Origin: an uncultured Bacteriovorax sp.
GTDB lineage: Bacteria > Bdellovibrionota > Bacteriovoracia > Bacteriovoracales > Bacteriovoracaceae
Direction of reading: 5' to 3'
NCBI GenBank assembly: GCA_943914745.1
Contig: CALUDF010000165.1
Span: 1 to 6,996 of the forward strand
Length of the DNA stretch: 6,996 nt
Position numbers and translations under genes: made by a program. This document shows, one piece after another, positions 6,625 to 6,996 of the stretch; within the stretch, counting starts at the first letter, position 1; every line of letters begins with the position of its first letter. A model generated the notes under the pieces. The model was not told the origin of the DNA and made no database searches. It was given only the letters and a program-made list of their open reading frames with translations.

Positions 6625-6996
6625 TTATCTGTTCAGGTTGGCGATGTCCATCCAAGGAGGAGTGACTTCGTCTTCAAATCCACCAGTCTCAAGAACTGTT
6701 CTTGGGTGGCGGTAGTCAGATAAAATCCCGGCGTCAACATAGAACACACCTGGGGCCATGTCAGCGGTCTTGATGCCATAGACATTTCCTTTTCTTCCAA
6801 CTGAGCGCTCAATTTTCCCCATTTTCTCACCTGGAGTGTAGTTGATAACAGTTGGTTGAGTGTCTACGGTATAAGTTCCGACTTCAAGAATCTTGTTAAG
6901 TGGACTTTTTGGGTCAAGAATTAATTCCCCACCGCTGCGCTTTGCATTCCAGAAAGTATCAGCTTCTTGTCCAGTGATCTTAAGTGACTTTAATAC
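6625..6996 (-). CDS. Unidentified protein, C-terminal 123 residues only
   Basis: An open frame enters from the right edge and runs 123 codons to a TAA at 6625-6627. I do not recognise the family. Visible features are a Thr/Val-rich, probably beta-rich stretch (YTVDTQPTVINYTPGEK), a basic segment RSVGRKGNVYGIK, and a tail with aromatic and acidic residues (GVFYVDAG, SDYRHP, TPPWMDIANLNR). There is no cysteine and no membrane helix in the visible part. Internal ATGs, such as the one at 6822, are unlikely starts because the frame stays open and protein-like all the way upstream to the edge. The strong terminator 25 bp downstream supports a real, expressed gene. Location and function cannot be judged from this fragment. 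Confidence 0.72.
   Translation of the reverse strand, partial: VLKSLKITGQEADTFWNAKRSGGELILDPKSPLNKILEVGTYTVDTQPTVINYTPGEKMGKIERSVGRKGNVYGIKTADMAPGVFYVDAGILSDYRHPRTVLETGGFEDEVTPPWMDIANLNR

Noticed and set aside
6633..6830. A second 65-codon open frame on the - strand at the right edge.
   Set aside because: It overlaps the longer open frame that ends at 6625 and continues to the window edge. That longer frame is closed by a terminator and is the better gene.

Overview
The window looks like chromosomal housekeeping DNA from a Gram-negative bacterium. Base composition is moderately AT-rich by eye. Envelope proteins with a Gram-negative logic (an EnvC-type divisome factor and an exported carboxy-terminal processing protease) sit next to DNA-maintenance genes. 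The gene order and the style of the proteins remind me of predatory deltaproteobacteria (Bdellovibrionota, Bacteriovorax-like). That placement is an inference from recall, not something the sequence proves.

Left part, + strand (1-2204): the 3' part of an EnvC/M23-type gene whose zinc ligands are lost, as in EnvC. Its reading frame appears broken near position 36. It is followed after 26 bp by a complete S41 protease (CtpA family) with a signal peptide, a PDZ domain and a Ser298/Lys323/Gln327 catalytic set. A strong rho-independent terminator closes this unit. Both products would act in the periplasm on septal peptidoglycan hydrolysis and its control.

Middle, + strand (2205-5210): a short promoter-bearing gap, then xseA (exonuclease VII large subunit) overlapping by 11 bp a 550-residue cytoplasmic histidine-kinase-like protein. 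That protein keeps its H-box (His361) but appears to lack the ATP-binding motifs, so it may be a phosphotransfer or pseudokinase protein. No xseB follows xseA.

Right part, - strand (5213-6996): a DnaQ-like DEDDh exonuclease with a long unassigned C-terminal half converges on the kinase gene with only 2 bp between the stop codons. Just upstream of its ribosome binding site lies a perfect inverted repeat, TCGAAC-N4-GTTCGA, that matches the Gram-positive-type LexA box pattern. A strong - strand terminator then separates it from the 3' end of an unidentified gene that runs off the window.

No RNA genes, insertion sequences, CRISPR arrays or phage genes were seen. The best leads are the LexA-box-like site on the exonuclease gene with its unknown C-terminal domain, and the degenerate histidine kinase coupled to xseA. 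There is no gene-free stretch over 300 bp.
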